The position numbers and the translations under genes were made by a program. This document shows, one piece after another, positions 9,837-18,554 of a stretch of 60,085 nt of DNA (positions within the stretch are counted from its first letter, which is position 1; each line of letters opens with the position of its first letter). Origin of the DNA: Candidatus Eiseniibacteriota bacterium (lineage in GTDB: Bacteria; Eisenbacteria; RBG-16-71-46; CAIMUX01); the NCBI GenBank assembly GCA_016712505.1, contig JADJQY010000003.1, positions 1 through 60,085 on the forward strand, in the 5' to 3' direction. Under the pieces are notes generated by a model. It was not told the origin of the DNA, did not search any database, and worked only from the letters and a program-made list of their open reading frames with translations.

Positions 9837-10691
9837 TCAGCGCGACTGCCACGCGTCGCCGAAGATCTCTTGCAGCGTCGTGTGCGCCTCCGCCAATCGA
9901 CCCTCCGACGCTAACCGCTTGGCGTCCGTCGCTAGCCTCGCCATCTTCGCCAGCAATTTCTTCGCCTCCTGGCACTTCGCCGGGGACGGCTGGATCGCCG
10001 GCCCCAGCCCCGCTGGATCCGGGCACGGCAGGTCCATTCGCGGGACCAGCCCGTCGAGCAGCAGTACGAGCCCATCAAGGAAGGCCCCCGGGTCCGATGT
10101 CACCACCTGCCACGAGAGCACCTCCAGGTGAAACGACCGGCCCACCCGCCCGTAGCGGTTGTTCGCGTGCTTCACCGCCTTCAGCAGTGGGATCAACTTC
10201 CCGCCCGCCCGCTGATTCGCCGCCGTCGACTTCTCCTGGTGGATCTTCGGGTTCGTCCTCACCCACTCATCCTTCTCCATATCTGGGATCAGATAGACAT
10301 CCCTCTCCGCCGCGAACGCGGGAACCACATCGTACGCGATCCCGGATCCCTCGAACTCCATGTTCAAGGCCCTCGCGCTCACCGTCGCCTTCTTGCTCGG
10401 GTAGATCGACTCCAGCGTCGCCTTCATCTCTTCGATCATCTGCGATGGCGTCACCTTCCTCGCCCCAGGCCCCGTCGCCGACTTTCGTACAACAAAGATG
10501 TCGATGTCGTTGAGCGGTCGGATCGCCGTCCGCCGCCCGTAGGACCCGGACAAGAAGTTGTCCTCCACTTCCATCTTCTTCTGGATCTGCTGGCGCATGT
10601 GGATGTGCTGCCGGCTCGCCTCATCGCGCTCGCGCTGGGTCAGCTCAAGCCGCGAAAGAAAGTCTTGGAACGCCTCTGGGATCTTTTTCAT
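9837..10691 (-). CDS. CD-NTase, CBASS cyclic oligonucleotide synthase (SMODS family)
   Basis: This 284-residue protein has the CD-NTase nucleotidyltransferase core: G-S at residues 49-50 in FLSGSYGRRTAIRPL, the metal-binding pair D62 and D64 in NDIDIFVV, and the third acid D121 in GIAYDVVPAFAAERD. A C-terminal helical half (KLIPLLKAVKHANNRYGRVG) completes the OAS-like fold. In CBASS such enzymes respond to phage and make cyclic di- or trinucleotides that switch on a SAVED-containing effector. It is the last gene of the minus-strand defence block, 63 bases after the SIR2-SAVED-CHAT gene, and the pair forms a minimal CBASS. No Cap2/Cap3 or HORMA/TRIP13 genes are present. The product nucleotide cannot be predicted from sequence alone. 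Confidence 0.88.
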   Translation of the reverse strand: MKKIPEAFQDFLSRLELTQRERDEASRQHIHMRQQIQKKMEVEDNFLSGSYGRRTAIRPLNDIDIFVVRKSATGPGARKVTPSQMIEEMKATLESIYPSKKATVSARALNMEFEGSGIAYDVVPAFAAERDVYLIPDMEKDEWVRTNPKIHQEKSTAANQRAGGKLIPLLKAVKHANNRYGRVGRSFHLEVLSWQVVTSDPGAFLDGLVLLLDGLVPRMDLPCPDPAGLGPAIQPSPAKCQEAKKLLAKMARLATDAKRLASEGRLAEAHTTLQEIFGDAWQSR

Positions 10692-10754
10692 TGGTGCACT
10701 CCTCGGTTGGAACCAACAAACAGGTCGCCGTACCTCCCGAATCGATCCCTTCTG

Positions 10755-13070
10755 TCATCCGCGCGAACCCGCGCCTCGCGGAAAGAGCACCATCGTCTCC
10801 ACATCACGACCCGGCGCCGCCTTCCATTGGATCTTCGCCTTCGCGCCTTCGCGCCACATCGCTCCTACCCGGCTGCGCGCTTGTCGGATCGCCCGCCCCA
10901 CCGGATCACCCCGTCCAAGCGCCTCGTAGAGGCCCTCTGCGAAGTCGAACGCCTCTTTATACTTGAGCGCCGTGGTCGTGAACACCACACACTCGGCGAG
11001 CCCCAGGAGCGCCTCTCCGAGCGTCTCCGAGTAGCACGCGCTCAGTACCACCAAGCGCGGCCTCACCCCGCTCGCGCGGATCAGCTCGACCACCGCCTGC
11101 CCCTCGACCTGCTGGCTCCTCCAGCCGTCGGCCTCGAAGGCCAAAGCCCCGCTCTGATCGGCGCCGCCGTGCGCATGGATGTGCAGGATATCCGGCGGAT
11201 GCTCGGCGAGCGCCTTCTGGAACACCGGGACCGTCACGGCCCCGATCACCCGCACGAGATCCCGCGGTAGGTACTTGCCGAACACATCGCCCAGCAGCGC
11301 TCCGCGTGTCTTGCCCTGGTTGTCCGGCTCGGCCCCGATGAAGAGCAACCGCGCTCGCGTCTGTGCCCGCCGCATCGGCACCGAGAGCGCTGACACATAG
11401 CGACCCCCCGCGAAGTTCGGGAAGTCTAGCCGGTGCCCGAAGTTGTTCGGGTTCAAACGGTGCCCCACCCAGAACGCCACCCACGCCGGGCCGCCCAGCG
11501 CCACCGTCAACCCCTGTGACGTCACCCGCTCCTTCGCCATCCACGCCAGCGCCTCATCTACCCGCCCCATCAACCCATCCAGATCGGTCGGCACCAGCGG
11601 CGCGGTCCGGTGCCCCTCGCTGCGCACGATTCCGTACGAACCCAGGAGCCGCCCCCCCTCCTCCGTAATCATATCCTCCACTATCGCATCACCGAAGCCG
11701 TAATCACCCCCGCACTGGACTCCCAACACCATCCGCCCTTGCCGATCCCGCCCGAGCGGCGGCGGCGTCGCCTCGAAGAGCACCTGCTGGCCGGTAGGCG
11801 ACGCCTGTGGCTCGTTCACGACGTCCCACACCGCTTTGCCGCGCTGCAAGTTGACGAAGCAGATCGGAACTATCATACCTTGGAGTCGCTGCCCCAGGTA
11901 CGCGAAGGCGGGCAGGGGTGCCTGTCCCGCCACCACGCAGCGCGTGGCTCCGATCTCGTCCACCTTCGCCTCTGCCTGCCGAACATACACATCGAGCCGC
12001 TCCGCCAGCTCGCGCCACCCCGCCCCATCGATCGCTCTTCGATCGATCTCTATCGCCAACTCCAAGAACACCCGCTCCCCTGGCGGGAACTCTGCTGCCC
12101 TCGCTAGCTTCTCCGGCGTCATCCACGAGTCATCGCGATCTCCAATGTTCACCAGCAGCACCAGCGTCTTTGTACTGCCCGCCTCCTCGTGCAACTCCTT
12201 CGTCTGCGGCACGAGACCCTTCAAAAAGGGCCCCAGATCCGCATGCTCCGCCCCGTAGCTCACCGCCACCACCCGCTGCCCCGGCGGATGCTCCGTCTGC
12301 ACCGTCGCCTGCTCGCTCGCCCGAACCAGCGGATAGTGGCGATGCTCCGCTTTCGCCACGGTCGCCTCGGCCCACCGAAGAAATGCTCCCCAGTTCGGAT
12401 CACGTAGCCCCGCGCCATGCCCGACGAAGAGCATCGTCCGCAGCACCATGATCGCCCGCATCGCCGCTTGGGTCGCCGGATCGTCGATCACCGCCTCGTA
12501 CGACCGAGTCCCAAAGACCACCGAAGCCGGCTCATCCCAGTGCCCGTGCAGATGGAGGATCCCGCGCTCCTCACCGCGCAGCACCCGCAACACCTGGCTC
12601 GGATCTGCCCACGTCACTGGCGGCAAGCCCGTCAGATCCTCCAAAACCCCGTCGTAGTTCACGGTCGCGAGCACCGCCCCCCGCCGCGCCAGCTCGGCGA
12701 GCGCCTCCAGCGTCGGTGTCCTCTCATACGACCTCTCGAAGGCCCCCGCGCTCCGCCGTAGCCACCCCCCAAAGTCCCCGCTGTGCACGCCGCCCAGCGA
12801 GGTGGTGATCGACTCGGCGGCCGTGATCCACGCGTCGGTATCCTGGCCCGCCAACACTTGCTGCAGCGAAGACGCCTCTCCGGCATCGATACGCCCCAGC
12901 GCCCTCCCTTCACGGACCGCATCCGTGAGCAGGCCCTGCCATGATGCGAGCTCGCGCAGCTCGCCGACCAACGCCCCCTTCGTCACCCCCGCCCCGACCA
13001 GCACCACCAGATCTCGCGGGTTCTTCGCCACCGCCCGGCGTAATTCGTCCTGAAGTGTATCCATCATCAT
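10755..13070 (-). CDS. SIR2-SAVED-CHAT triple-domain defence effector
   Basis: Residue numbers count from a GTG 16 codons further upstream. The N-terminal SIR2-like NADase domain (about 35-305) shows VVLVGAGVTKGA, ATVNYDGVLEDL (N154, D156), ILHLHGHW with the probable catalytic H191, and FVGHGAGLRDPNW. A SAVED domain (about 345-583) follows: ERVFLELAIEIDRRAID, AFAYLGQRLQGMIVPI, and GLTVALGGPAWVAFWVGHRL ending in GRYVSALSVP. The C-terminal CHAT caspase-like domain (about 590-780) has the dyad H650 (ILHIHAHGG) and C695 (VVLSACYSETL). SAVED binding of a cyclic oligonucleotide would activate NAD+ cleavage and perhaps proteolysis. I chose the ATG at 13070 because AGAGGA lies just upstream. It is followed by the CD-NTase gene, its likely signal source, but Cas10 upstream is a second candidate. 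The frame is intact. Confidence 0.85.
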   Translation of the reverse strand: MMMDTLQDELRRAVAKNPRDLVVLVGAGVTKGALVGELRELASWQGLLTDAVREGRALGRIDAGEASSLQQVLAGQDTDAWITAAESITTSLGGVHSGDFGGWLRRSAGAFERSYERTPTLEALAELARRGAVLATVNYDGVLEDLTGLPPVTWADPSQVLRVLRGEERGILHLHGHWDEPASVVFGTRSYEAVIDDPATQAAMRAIMVLRTMLFVGHGAGLRDPNWGAFLRWAEATVAKAEHRHYPLVRASEQATVQTEHPPGQRVVAVSYGAEHADLGPFLKGLVPQTKELHEEAGSTKTLVLLVNIGDRDDSWMTPEKLARAAEFPPGERVFLELAIEIDRRAIDGAGWRELAERLDVYVRQAEAKVDEIGATRCVVAGQAPLPAFAYLGQRLQGMIVPICFVNLQRGKAVWDVVNEPQASPTGQQVLFEATPPPLGRDRQGRMVLGVQCGGDYGFGDAIVEDMITEEGGRLLGSYGIVRSEGHRTAPLVPTDLDGLMGRVDEALAWMAKERVTSQGLTVALGGPAWVAFWVGHRLNPNNFGHRLDFPNFAGGRYVSALSVPMRRAQTRARLLFIGAEPDNQGKTRGALLGDVFGKYLPRDLVRVIGAVTVPVFQKALAEHPPDILHIHAHGGADQSGALAFEADGWRSQQVEGQAVVELIRASGVRPRLVVLSACYSETLGEALLGLAECVVFTTTALKYKEAFDFAEGLYEALGRGDPVGRAIRQARSRVGAMWREGAKAKIQWKAAPGRDVETMVLFPRGAGSRG

Positions 13071-13171
13071 CGAATCCTCTTCATGTGAACCACCTGCGTG
13101 GGCCGTCTTCACTCGCACACGGGCCCTCCGACGTCAAACAGAAACACGTTAGACCACACCCTACAAAGGGG

Positions 13172-14017
13172 TCATGAGTGGTCTCCGCGGAGCTTGTCGA
13201 GCTCGATGGCCCAGGATTTGCCGGCCTTGCGGGCCTTTTTGTGAGGATCGCCGAGCTGTTGGATGCACTCCAGCGCGAGGCGGGCCTGCTCGTCGCTGGG
13301 GAGCGACTTGAGCTGGTCAATGATGTGCGGGAGCGCCGATTGGGCGTTGCCTCCGTGCACCTTGGCGATGTCCTTTTGGAGTTGGGCGATTAGGGCGGCG
13401 GTGTTAGCTTTGGCCTTTCGGGCCTCCTCGGCGGCGCGCTCGTTGGCCTTTCGGGCTTCTTCGGCGGCGCGTTTCTCGGCCTCGCGAGCCTTTTCGGCGG
13501 GGGAGTTGTAGGTGAGGTCGAGGCGGCCGTAGCCGGCGGCGGTCTTGGCGCCGATGCCCTCTTCGGCGAGGGCGCGCTTGAGAATCGACATCGCGGCGTC
13601 GGTCCAGTCGGAGGGGCCTTCGAGGGCGATGAGGTAGGTGCCGCGGGCGGTGACGAAGGAGACGGGGTTGGGGTCGTCGGAGTCGGCGGGGGGCTTTTGG
13701 CCGTGGGTGCCGTAGTACTCGCGGTGGTGGACGGTCATGACGTCGAGGTCGAGGGGGAGTTTGTCTTTGTCTTTGTCTTCGCTGTCGGGGATCCAGAGGG
13801 CGTCATGGAAGATGACGCAGCCGGCTTCGGTGGTGTCGCCGAAGAGGGCGCGGTAGCTGGCGCCGACGTCGCTCGGGTCTTCCTTCTTGGGCTTGTGCCA
13901 GGAGGTGTGGTCGAGGTGGATTCGGGCGTAGTTGGCGGCGAGCCCTTTGAGAGCGGAGCCGGGGATGACGGGGACGCCGTAGGTGTGGTGGAGCGCTGGC
14001 GGCACGGGAGGATGCAA
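13172..14017 (-). CDS. Second Cmr6-like RAMP protein, N-terminally truncated, with coiled-coil tail
   Basis: The first 150 residues match the C-terminal two thirds of Cmr6: YGVPVIPGSALKGLAANYAR (the RAMP core helix), a GDTTEAGCVIFHDALW strand, LDLDVMTVHHREYYG and the late glycine-rich loop GIGAKTAAGYGRLDL. Compared with the complete Cmr6 at 18,555-19,427, about 135 N-terminal residues are missing; the space is taken by the end of the adenosine deaminase gene. The reading frame continues in phase from just after that gene's TAG, and TTG at 14017 is the first usable start. Residues about 165-200 form a repetitive coiled coil (EEARKANERAAEEARKA) and a helical tail absent from the other Cmr6. It could be an extra Cmr subunit or adaptor, or the relic of a duplication. 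Confidence 0.7.
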   Translation of the reverse strand: MHPPVPPALHHTYGVPVIPGSALKGLAANYARIHLDHTSWHKPKKEDPSDVGASYRALFGDTTEAGCVIFHDALWIPDSEDKDKDKLPLDLDVMTVHHREYYGTHGQKPPADSDDPNPVSFVTARGTYLIALEGPSDWTDAAMSILKRALAEEGIGAKTAAGYGRLDLTYNSPAEKAREAEKRAAEEARKANERAAEEARKAKANTAALIAQLQKDIAKVHGGNAQSALPHIIDQLKSLPSDEQARLALECIQQLGDPHKKARKAGKSWAIELDKLRGDHS

Positions 14018-14053
14018 GTGGAGGGCCTCGGGTGTTGTCGAGGTTGGGGGCGG

Positions 14054-16258
14054 CTAGATGAATGTGGCGCGGGCGGAGTTGGCGATCAGGTCGCAGCCAT
14101 CGCAGCCATCGCCACCATAGCGATGAAGCTCGTGATCGGGCCAGGAGTTGAAAATGGCGGGATCATCGGAGGCGAGGGTGACGTTTTTAGGGCATTCGAC
14201 GAGGAATGTCTCAAGGGGTGGGGCGTGGAGGCCGGCGACGACGATGTTGGAGGTGGGGCACGACTCGATGAAAATGCCGGCGCGGCGGATCTTGTCGAGC
14301 ACATGCCCTCGGAGGCGCTCGAAGCGGTCGCGATAGATGTCGTCGATGATGACTTGGGTGCGGAGATCCGGCGGGATCTTCTCGAGTTCGTAGAAGTGGA
14401 GGCCGGGCACGGGCGCTGCGGTAGGAAGTGCGCGGGCGAGGTGCTCGCTGAGGGGGTGGGCTTCGGAGGGGACGGCGAAGGCGCGGGCGGCAGCGAGGAG
14501 TAGGTCGCCGCCGCTGAGCGTCGGCTGGGGATCGGATGACGCGAGGTGATATGTCCAGGCTTCGTCGAGCAGATGGACGCCGAGGGGCTTGGTGAGCCGA
14601 TAGCCGTTGGAGGAGTCGCCGGGGAGCTTTTGGACGAAGGGGTTCGAGGTGTTGGCTCGGTGTTTGAGGAGTTGACTGAGGAGTCCGTGGTTGAGGCTGG
14701 CAGCGAGGGCGTGGCCGAGGCGATCACCGTGGCGGAGTCCGAGGTGATCGATGGCCTCCCAGATCTCGCGGAGACCGGTCATGGGGTCGCAGAAGTCCTC
14801 GCCTGCGTGCATGGTTAGGCCGAGGCGGATGTGAGGGATTGCGAGAGAGCGGTCGTCGCAGAGCTTGTCCCAGAGATCTTGAGCGTTGGCGAGCTGGCGT
14901 TCGAGGTCGTGGGCCTCGGGGAGATCTTTGGGGAGACGATCGCGGAGCCGCGCAATCCAGGGCTCCAGGCGGCGGCCGGGGGTGTGGTCGCGTAGGCCTT
15001 GGCGGCGGTGGTAGTCGTGGATGAGGTCGAAGGCGGGCTGGATGTCACGGACGGGGCAGCCTTGTTCACGGCCGGCGGCGTCGACGCCGACGACAAAGAG
15101 GCGCAGCGGCGGGACTTCGTCGAGCACGTCGAGCAGGCCCTCGATCTGGCGGCACCAGAGAGCACGTTGTTCGTCTACCCAGTCGGCGCGGGTCGAGCCG
15201 TCAGGGTGCGATTTGGCGCGCTTGACCGAGAGTTCTTGCTTAAAGAGGGAGAGCACGAGGCCGAGGCGTACACACGGCTTGTCCTCGACGATCGCCTGTT
15301 GGAGGTGGCAGAAGTAGCCGAGCACGAGGGGGCGTAGCTTGCGCTGGAGATCGATCCGTGTGCGCTCGAGGGTGGGGCGGAGCTCGACGGCGTGGACGCC
15401 GGCGTCGGCGAAGCGATCGAGCGCCGCGATGAGCTGCTCGGCGTCGTCGCGGGCTGTGGCATGGGCGTCGCTGGTGCGCTTGGAGGCGTCGCTGGTGCGC
15501 TTGGAGGCTTTGCTGAAGCGGTCGTAGTGGTTGGTGAAGACGGTGAGGCCGTCCTGGCCGCGTTGGCTAGTGAGGTGGCGGCCGAAGTTGGCTCGGAGGG
15601 CGAGCAGGGCGGCGGCACGGGGCGAGAGTTGGGCGCGGGCGCGGAGATCTTCGAGTGCGGCGTCGAGGGTGAGCTCTTGGGTGATGTGGTGGGCGAGTTC
15701 GAGGAGCTCGGCGCGGGTCTTCTTCCAGGTGCCGACTTCGAGGGGCTTCTCCTCGCGGTGCGCGGCGCGGAGGCGCGCGTGGTTCATGAGGCGCAGCCAG
15801 TGGGTGTCCTGGGGGACGGAGCCGCGGAAGTGGGCGTGGGTCTCGACGTAGCCCTGGAGTTTGGGCGGACCCGGCGGCTGGACAGCTAGTTGAGGGAGAG
15901 ATTGGAAGAGGAAGTCAAGGCCGTAGTACGCGGGCAGTCGGCGCTGCTTGTCGTCGTCGGTGCGGGAGAGGTGCGTGCGGATGTCGCACGTGAGGCGTTG
16001 GAAGATCTGAGGGGCGGTGAGTGTGTCTTCTTCTTGGAGGAGCCCTCGAAGGTGTTCCCAGGCGCCGGGCCGGGACTCTTGGCGGTGTTCGTCGTCGGTC
16101 GGCAGGGCGTGGAAGACGAGGTGCTCGAGCTCGGTGATCTGGATAGGAGGGGATGAAGAGGACTCGGCGGCGTCGACGTAGAGGCGCAAGAAGGGGAGGT
16201 CGCAGAGGACCCGCAGGAGCCAGCGGAGCTGGCGCTTCTCGAGCGTCGTGGAGGGCAT
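14054..16258 (-). CDS. Adenosine deaminase-family protein, RdrB-like, CRISPR-associated
   Basis: The protein has 734 residues and a complete set of ADA-family zinc and catalytic motifs: H141 and H143 in ETHAHFRGS, MHAGED with H484 and E487, RLGHAL with H516, SCPTSN (667-671) and the tandem aspartates D698-D699 in LASDDPAIF. The size and the long insertions between motifs match the RADAR deaminase RdrB better than metabolic ADA (about 350 residues) or the CARF-fused Cad1; no CARF domain is seen in the 135-residue N-terminus. The expected reaction is A-to-I deamination of RNA or of adenosine nucleotides. A 7-residue tandem repeat (SKRTSDA twice, near 252-265) comes from a 21-bp DNA repeat near 15,470-15,510. 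The start is 11 bases after the ATPase-SAVED stop, so the two are a unit inserted in the cmr operon. Confidence 0.82.
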   Translation of the reverse strand: MPSTTLEKRQLRWLLRVLCDLPFLRLYVDAAESSSSPPIQITELEHLVFHALPTDDEHRQESRPGAWEHLRGLLQEEDTLTAPQIFQRLTCDIRTHLSRTDDDKQRRLPAYYGLDFLFQSLPQLAVQPPGPPKLQGYVETHAHFRGSVPQDTHWLRLMNHARLRAAHREEKPLEVGTWKKTRAELLELAHHITQELTLDAALEDLRARAQLSPRAAALLALRANFGRHLTSQRGQDGLTVFTNHYDRFSKASKRTSDASKRTSDAHATARDDAEQLIAALDRFADAGVHAVELRPTLERTRIDLQRKLRPLVLGYFCHLQQAIVEDKPCVRLGLVLSLFKQELSVKRAKSHPDGSTRADWVDEQRALWCRQIEGLLDVLDEVPPLRLFVVGVDAAGREQGCPVRDIQPAFDLIHDYHRRQGLRDHTPGRRLEPWIARLRDRLPKDLPEAHDLERQLANAQDLWDKLCDDRSLAIPHIRLGLTMHAGEDFCDPMTGLREIWEAIDHLGLRHGDRLGHALAASLNHGLLSQLLKHRANTSNPFVQKLPGDSSNGYRLTKPLGVHLLDEAWTYHLASSDPQPTLSGGDLLLAAARAFAVPSEAHPLSEHLARALPTAAPVPGLHFYELEKIPPDLRTQVIIDDIYRDRFERLRGHVLDKIRRAGIFIESCPTSNIVVAGLHAPPLETFLVECPKNVTLASDDPAIFNSWPDHELHRYGGDGCDGCDLIANSARATFI

Positions 16259-16269
16259 GGGAGGGCTGG

Positions 16270-18538
16270 CTACGCGAGGGTCGTCACGTAGCGATAGGAG
16301 GAGGTGTCAGGGTCGTGCTCGTAGAGGTCGATGGGGATGAAGGGGTGGAGCTCGCGGCCGATGAAGAAGGCGAGGGGGGCGGAGGTGGCGAGGGCGAGGT
16401 GGAAGCGTGTGACGGCGCGCTCGTCTCGGAGTTGGCGGAAGAGCCACAGGACGTCCGCGAGGATGAGGGGGAGATTCTCGGGGTGATCTCGAAGCCGTGG
16501 TTGGAGGCGAGCTTGTAGAGGTGTTCTGGGCGGATCTGCTGGCCCTCTTGCGACCAGAGCGGCAGGGCGCGGCCGCTGAGATCGGGCTGAGGGCGGATGT
16601 CGAGCAGGATGAAGGCCTCGTCCGGGCGACTCTCGGTGGTTTCTAGGGGCGCGTCGGTATCGGCGGGGAAGGTGAGGGCGATCGGCTGGGCAAGGAGGAG
16701 GGGTTCGGTGCTGTCCTTGTCGATATCGCGCGAGTTGACGCGGTATGGGGTGAGTATGCCGTCGTAGAGGCCGAGGACGACGGGGCTGCTGAGGCGTTGG
16801 CGGAGGTGCCATCCGAGCCATGCAGTGAATGACAGAGGGGCACGAGGATAAAGAGCTGAGTTGGGAGGAATTGATTCAAGATCGGCGATGAAGGCTTGGT
16901 CCTGGATGAGTTGAGCCAGCGCGGTCGCCCCGGGACGTGTCTGTTGAAATCTGCGATCGATATGCAGTGGTTCGGGGCTGGTGAGGTCAGGGAAGAGGCC
17001 TTGAAGACCGATGCCGGGCCGCGCGAGTTCCGCGAGCGCGTCCGTGACCAAGCTGATGGCGTAGGCAGTGTGCACGCCGCGGGTGACGTAAGTGCTCGCG
17101 GCGCGCATGATGTCCCAGATCGTTGCGAGCCTGGTAAGGCGCTCGCGGGCATAAGAGACCATCCGACCGCCGAGCCATGACGGCCCGAGGCGATCATGGG
17201 GGGCGTGGTCCGTAAGGCCGAATACATCAGAGCGAGAAGCAGGCTGATCCGATGAAGATTCGAGAACTCGAGGGGCTCGGGGGAGGTGTTGGTGGAGATC
17301 CTCGGGGTCGCGTTCGAAGGCGTCCCACAGGCCCAGTTCGGGGATCTGAGCGTCAAGTGCGACGAAGATCGTCAGGAAGGGGAGGAGTAGCTCCTGACGA
17401 ACGCCGAGGCCTGTGCTGAAGGCTTGGAGGAGCTCGCGATCGCCGTGGAGGGTCTCTCGCAGTGCAGCGAGGCGGTTGTAGGTGCGGTTGATAGCCCGCC
17501 AGTTTCGGGCGACGAAGTCATCGAGTATGACCCTGATGTTGGTGATCCAAGGCGGCGTTTGGTCGCGTTCGGCGTTGGAGTCCTCGCGCTTGATGTGTCG
17601 GGCCCAGCCGGCGCTGAGGAGCGGGGTAGCCTCTTTGAGCGCGTCGAGGAGGACGGGGCCCAGCGGCGGCGGGGTGTCGCTCGGCCCGTCAAGTAGGTCG
17701 TCGCGGACCCGTACAGGGGAGGGCTGAGGGACGTGCCACTCGTAGGGGATCTGCTTGGCGAGGGTCTGGAGGGCGAGGCTGCGGTCGGCGCGGCCGTGGC
17801 GGCTCTTTAAAAGACCGCGGTGTGCTCGACGAGCTGCTCGCGGTCGGCGGCGAGGAGGACGATGAAGGGCAGATCGCGGAGGTAGGTGTGGAGTAGGGTG
17901 AGGAGCTCAGGGCCGCGGTGCGGGACGAGGTCGATGTCGTCGATGAGGAGGAGGTACCAGCCGTTGGGGGGGATCGCGGCGGACAGAGCCTTGCGGAGTT
18001 CCGCGGAGAAGGTGGCCCGCTCGCTCAGTCTGTCCGTGAGCTGCTCGAGGAGCTTCGAGCTGCTCGTCGCCGTATCGACGGTGTAGCTCTTGATGTCGTC
18101 GAAGTGACGGTGTTGAGTGAGGTGCTCGAGCGGGCTCTTGAGAGCTTCACCGCGCAAGCCATGATAGTTCTTGCCCAGGAACTTGAGGAGGTGAGAGAAG
18201 AGGTGGTCTCCGTTGGTGTCGTCGAGGAGGTCTGGAGCGAAGAGTTGGTCGTGGGGCCGCTTCGCGGCGGTACTACACTGCTCTTTGGTCTGGGGGTCTG
18301 GCGCAGGGAGGATGAGTTGCTTGGGCTTGTTCAGGCGGAGTTTTTCAGCGAGGCTTAGGAGGAGCGAGGTCTTGCCGGAGCCGCGGGGGCCCCAGATCGC
18401 GCCGACGTGGAGTCTGGGCTCTTTGCTGTTGAGGAGGTGGTCGATCCAGCCCTCGAGGGAGTCGAGGCGCACCTGCCACTCAGGGGTGCTGAGGTCGGTG
18501 CGAGGGTGTTCGGGGCGGCGCGGGTAGCGGGTCAACAT
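16270..18538 (-). CDS. P-loop ATPase with SAVED-like C-terminal domain, RdrA-like partner (two frameshifts)
   Basis: The N-terminal 240 codons are an ATPase: Walker A GPRGSGKTS (residues 50-58), Walker B WYLLLIDDIDLVP (194-206) and a sensor-like DLPFIVLLAADREQL. At 17,811 the frame meets TAA inside TCTTTTAAAG; with one more T it continues as KSRHGRADRSLALQTLAKQI and stays coding to about 16,480. There one more C gives GFEITPENLPLILADVLWLF and the frame runs to 16,270, about 756 codons in all. The end, RFHLALATSAPLAFFIGREL then PIDLYEHD, looks like the second half of a SAVED sensor. An ATPase beside an ADA-family gene is the RADAR pattern (RdrA/RdrB), but SAVED is not part of known RdrA. The start is 16 bases after cmr6. 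The single-base homopolymer breaks suggest an intact gene with assembly errors. Confidence 0.68.
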
Positions 18539-18554
18539 CGCGGGCCTTCTTCTC

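Noticed and set aside
10128..11270. Long open frame on the plus strand opposite the CD-NTase and effector genes
   Set aside because: It is the antisense of two genes with clear domains; its composition (Arg/His/Leu/Pro) is typical of an out-of-frame read in high-GC DNA.
14054..16258. Deaminase as Cad1 (CARF-ADA)
   Set aside because: No CARF-type Rossmann signature in the N-terminal 135 residues, and the total length and insertions fit RdrB better. A divergent CARF cannot be fully excluded.
14054..16258. Deaminase as a housekeeping adenosine deaminase
   Set aside because: Twice the usual length and located inside a defence operon beside an ATPase.
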